A DNA stretch of 64,000 bases from Euptelea pleiosperma (taxonomy: Eukaryota; Streptophyta; Magnoliopsida; Ranunculales; Eupteleaceae): contig CM068549.1 of NCBI GenBank assembly GCA_035048495.1, forward strand, positions 11,518,000 through 11,581,999, written 5' to 3'. The notes below the pieces were generated by a model that saw only the letters and a list, made by a program, of their open reading frames with translations, made no database searches and was not told the origin of the DNA. The translations under genes and the position numbers were made by a program. This document shows, in pieces, positions 61,537 through 64,000 of the stretch. Numbering within the stretch: the first letter of the stretch is position 1; every line of letters begins with the position of its first letter.

Positions 61537-62387
61537 ATGAGTCAAGAGGGATATTCTGTGTCTAGACCTCCTCTATTAAATGGTACTAATTACGCCTATT
61601 GGAAGGCTAGAATGATAATTTTTTTAAAATCCCTAGATGAACGGATTTGGGAAACAGTAAAAATGGGATGGACATCCCCTATTGTAGCAACGACTGTTGG
61701 TGAATCAACTACTATTGCTATTAAACCAAAAAGAGATTAGAGTATAGGAGATAAAGATGCATACCAGTATAATAATCGTGCATTGAATGCAATACATTGT
61801 GCTTTATCTCCTGACGAATTCAAAAGGATAATTGCTTGTGAAACCTCAAAACAAGCATGGGACATTTTGGAAATAACCCATGAAAGAACAAATTCTATTA
61901 AACTGTCAAAACTTCAAATGCTTACAACTTAATTTGAAATTATTAGAATGAATGAGGATGAAAGTTTCACAGACTACTACACCAAGCTAAGTGAAATAAT
62001 TAACTCCATGTGGGGTCTTGGTGAAGCTATTCTAGAACCAAAAATTGTTAGAAAAATTCTGAGATCATTACCTGATAGGTTTCATCCTAAAATTTCAACT
62101 ATTGAAGAAAGTAAGAATGTAGATCTGATAAGATTAGAAGAACTAATAGGATCAATTCAAACATTTGAACTGAAACTTCATACACCTAAAAAGAAAGGAT
62201 TAGCTCTAAAAACCTCTAAGAAACAATTGAGAGAAGAAAGTGACTCCGATGAGTCTAATAACATTGATGATGAAGTTACCCTCTTTGCTAAAAGATGAAA
62301 TACAATGTTATAAATGCAGGGTGTTTGGTCATATCTCTATTGACTGTCCTAATAATATTAAGAAAGGAAAAACTAAAGCTATGAAGG
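61537..62387 (+). pseudogene. Copia gag, stops, frameshift and truncated by LTR insertion
   Basis: N-terminal RPPLLNGTNYAYWKARM is the typical Copia Gag start. The middle, DESFTDYYTKLSEI and RKILRSLPDRFHPKI, is the UBN2-type gag region. A CCHC knuckle CYKCRVFGHISIDC lies near 62306-62347. In-frame TAG (61738-61740) and TAA (near 61930), and a one-base frameshift near 62290, break the frame. The gene ends at 62387, where LTR H begins. It is non-functional. Confidence 0.92.
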
Positions 62388-64000
62388 TGAAAGTAGGGTT
62401 TTTTCGCGTCGTTGGTTACAGAAACCCTAATTCCAACACATTTGTAAATTATCCAAGATTTCCTGCAAAATTAATCAATTCTTTGCACAGTAGAAGTATG
62501 TCAGATGTCGATCCACACTCGGGGTTAATTCGCACAAATCAAGAACATAAAATGACAGAATTTTATCAAACTCGAATCAAAATAAACTTTATTTCTTGAA
62601 TTCAACTGTAACTTACAATTCAAACATGAGATAATTAATCTAGAAAGCAATAAAACTAAATTAGATAGAGAGAGAAGAGAGAGAAAATCTGGGTAGAGAG
62701 AGAAAGTGTGTCTAGAGAGAAAAAATAGAGAGGGAGAGAGATGAATGATAGAATGAGTTCTAGAGAGAGAATCTAGGGAGAAAAGAGAGAATTTCTAGAG
62801 AGAGAAAGAGAAAAGTAGAGAGGTTACCTTAGTGATTTACCTTGAGTAGATCGGTCAGAGGTCGGCCATGGTTCTCTACCATGGAGAGGTAGAGACTGGA
62901 GGACGTGGTGAAGAAAGGTGCAAACCAAGATCAACAAGTCGAGGGGAGAAAACCCAAAATATGATGAAGCGGTGGAGAAATCCTTGCTGCCTTCCCTTGG
63001 TTGGCAATGGAGAGGGGAAGCACCTATGTTATGGTCCGGTGGAAAGAGGTGGAGATCAACTTCGGGCTACCTGAATTATAGATTTGGTGGCTCAATGGAG
63101 ATGAGGGCATGCAAGGTTGCAAGCTCTTGAAGTGCATGGAGACGATTACGGCTGGCCGATTGGTGAAGTGTTTGCTGGCGTTGATGGAGATTACTGGAGT
63201 TGCTGGTTGCAACTTCAGTAACCTTTAAGAGGGAGGCACCCACTTGAGGAAAGGACGGTGGAAATCCTTCTCTAGCAAGTTGTGCAGCAGTTCGTTGGAG
63301 AGGGGATATTGATGGAGATGCCGGATTGCAGCAACCGTAAGTTGCTGGAAGATGACTGACCTGCCGGAGTTGCAGGTTGCAGTCCGGTTGGTAATGGCGG
63401 TGGTGCAAGGCAGTGCTCCATGCTGGAGCAACGTCTTGAGGAGGAGGTGGAGCAGGCTTGTGCGAGGTGGTTGAGGCGCTGATTGAAGACAGCAAGGAGA
63501 AGGGATTAAGTCCAAGTGCAGCGTGGTGAGAACCAGTCCGTGGAGAGGCAGTGACGTTAATGAAGGATGGAGCGAAGGAGAAGAAGACGGTGGGTGCAGC
63601 AGACGGTGCAAGTTTCTGGCGTTGGTGTAAGAAGGAGCAGCACCCTTGGTGCTTGAGGGGATGGACGATGGTGCTAGCAGTTGCAGCACCCTAAAGGACG
63701 CCTGCAACTCTGGCATCGTGGTTGCCATGACGTTCTTAATGGAGGTCCCCGGAGTTGCAGGTCTGCAACTCCGGCCAGTAAAAAAAATGAAGAAGAAAAA
63801 GAAGAACAAGAAGAGGAAGAGCAAGGGAAGGAGAAGAAGAAGATGACGAAGAAGGAGATGGTGAAGCGATTTTACAGCAACTGTTGGTTGCTGGTCCGCA
63901 AGAAGGGAGACTCGTGGACAGCAACTGGAGTTACAGACTGCCGGATTTGTAGGTTTGCAACTCCGGTAATCAGATTGGAAAAGAAAAGACGAAGAAGAAG
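62388..64000 (-). mobile_element. Athila-like LTR H, runs off the window
   Basis: Starts TGAAAGTAGGGTTTTTTCGC inside the Copia gag, with the U5 block near 62500-62535. It has a GAGAGAGA-rich body and palindromes at 63363-63387 and 63749-63776 (CCGGAGTTGCAGG + TCTGCAACTCCGG), plus diverged versions near 63925-63966. The 3' end lies beyond 64000, so solo or full-element status is unknown. ORFs here are low-complexity. Confidence 0.88.

Noticed and set aside
27078..63924. Recurrent peptides ELQTCNSG/ELQVCNSG and RSCRPATP suggesting a protein family
   Set aside because: They are translations of the GAGTTGCAG palindrome in different frames and on both strands; the signal is at the DNA level.

Overview
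The window is repeat-dense nuclear DNA from a flowering plant. The evidence is Ty3/Gypsy LTR DNA of Athila type, two Ty1/Copia families, a hAT-type non-autonomous DNA transposon, and a decayed Mutator-like transposase gene of the plant FAR1 type with an intron. I see no intact host gene, no complete tRNA or rRNA gene, and nothing bacterial. Species cannot be told from the sequence.

Layout. (1) 1-20032 and 27491-47536 are two nearly identical direct copies of one 20-kb stretch. They share every nested insertion and target-site duplication (TSD) and differ mainly by small indels, an AT microsatellite and scattered SNPs. The left copy ends at a 100-N gap (20033-20132), so a retained haplotig or overlapping contig is at least as likely as a real duplication. 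(2) Between the copies lie an LTR piece (20133-21755), a broken Mutator-like transposase-OTU gene on the minus strand (22327-25451) and the start of the second copy of solo LTR A. (3) Each 20-kb unit holds solo LTR A (TSD ATCAC) carrying a hAT element (8-bp TSD), 8.3 kb of old gene-free DNA, solo LTR B (TSD TTAAT) carrying an internally deleted Copia (TSD AGATG), 1.5 kb of gene-free DNA, and the junction of a further LTR insertion. (4) 47202-57356 is a structurally complete 10.2-kb LTR retrotransposon (TSD CTCAA) read on the minus strand, with a tRNA-Asp-like primer-binding site. It has a gag-C-terminal-like ORF with one in-frame UAG and no pol, so it is non-autonomous. (5) 57357-64000 is a set of nested insertions: an outer LTR (G) interrupted by that element, by solo LTR F (TSD CTTTT) and by a second Copia, which is itself interrupted by LTR H running off the window.

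Most of the window is therefore one LTR family that has repeatedly inserted into itself and left solo LTRs. Its LTRs share three unusual sequence blocks: a tRNA-like Pol III A/B-box block in U3 on the sense strand, a ~26-30-bp palindrome built on GAGTTGCAG/CTGCAACTC, and a conserved U5 block around GTGCGGATCGACATCCGACAC written here in two halves (GTGCGGATCGA + CATCCGACAC). Together with the transposase-OTU fusion, these are the observations most worth following up.
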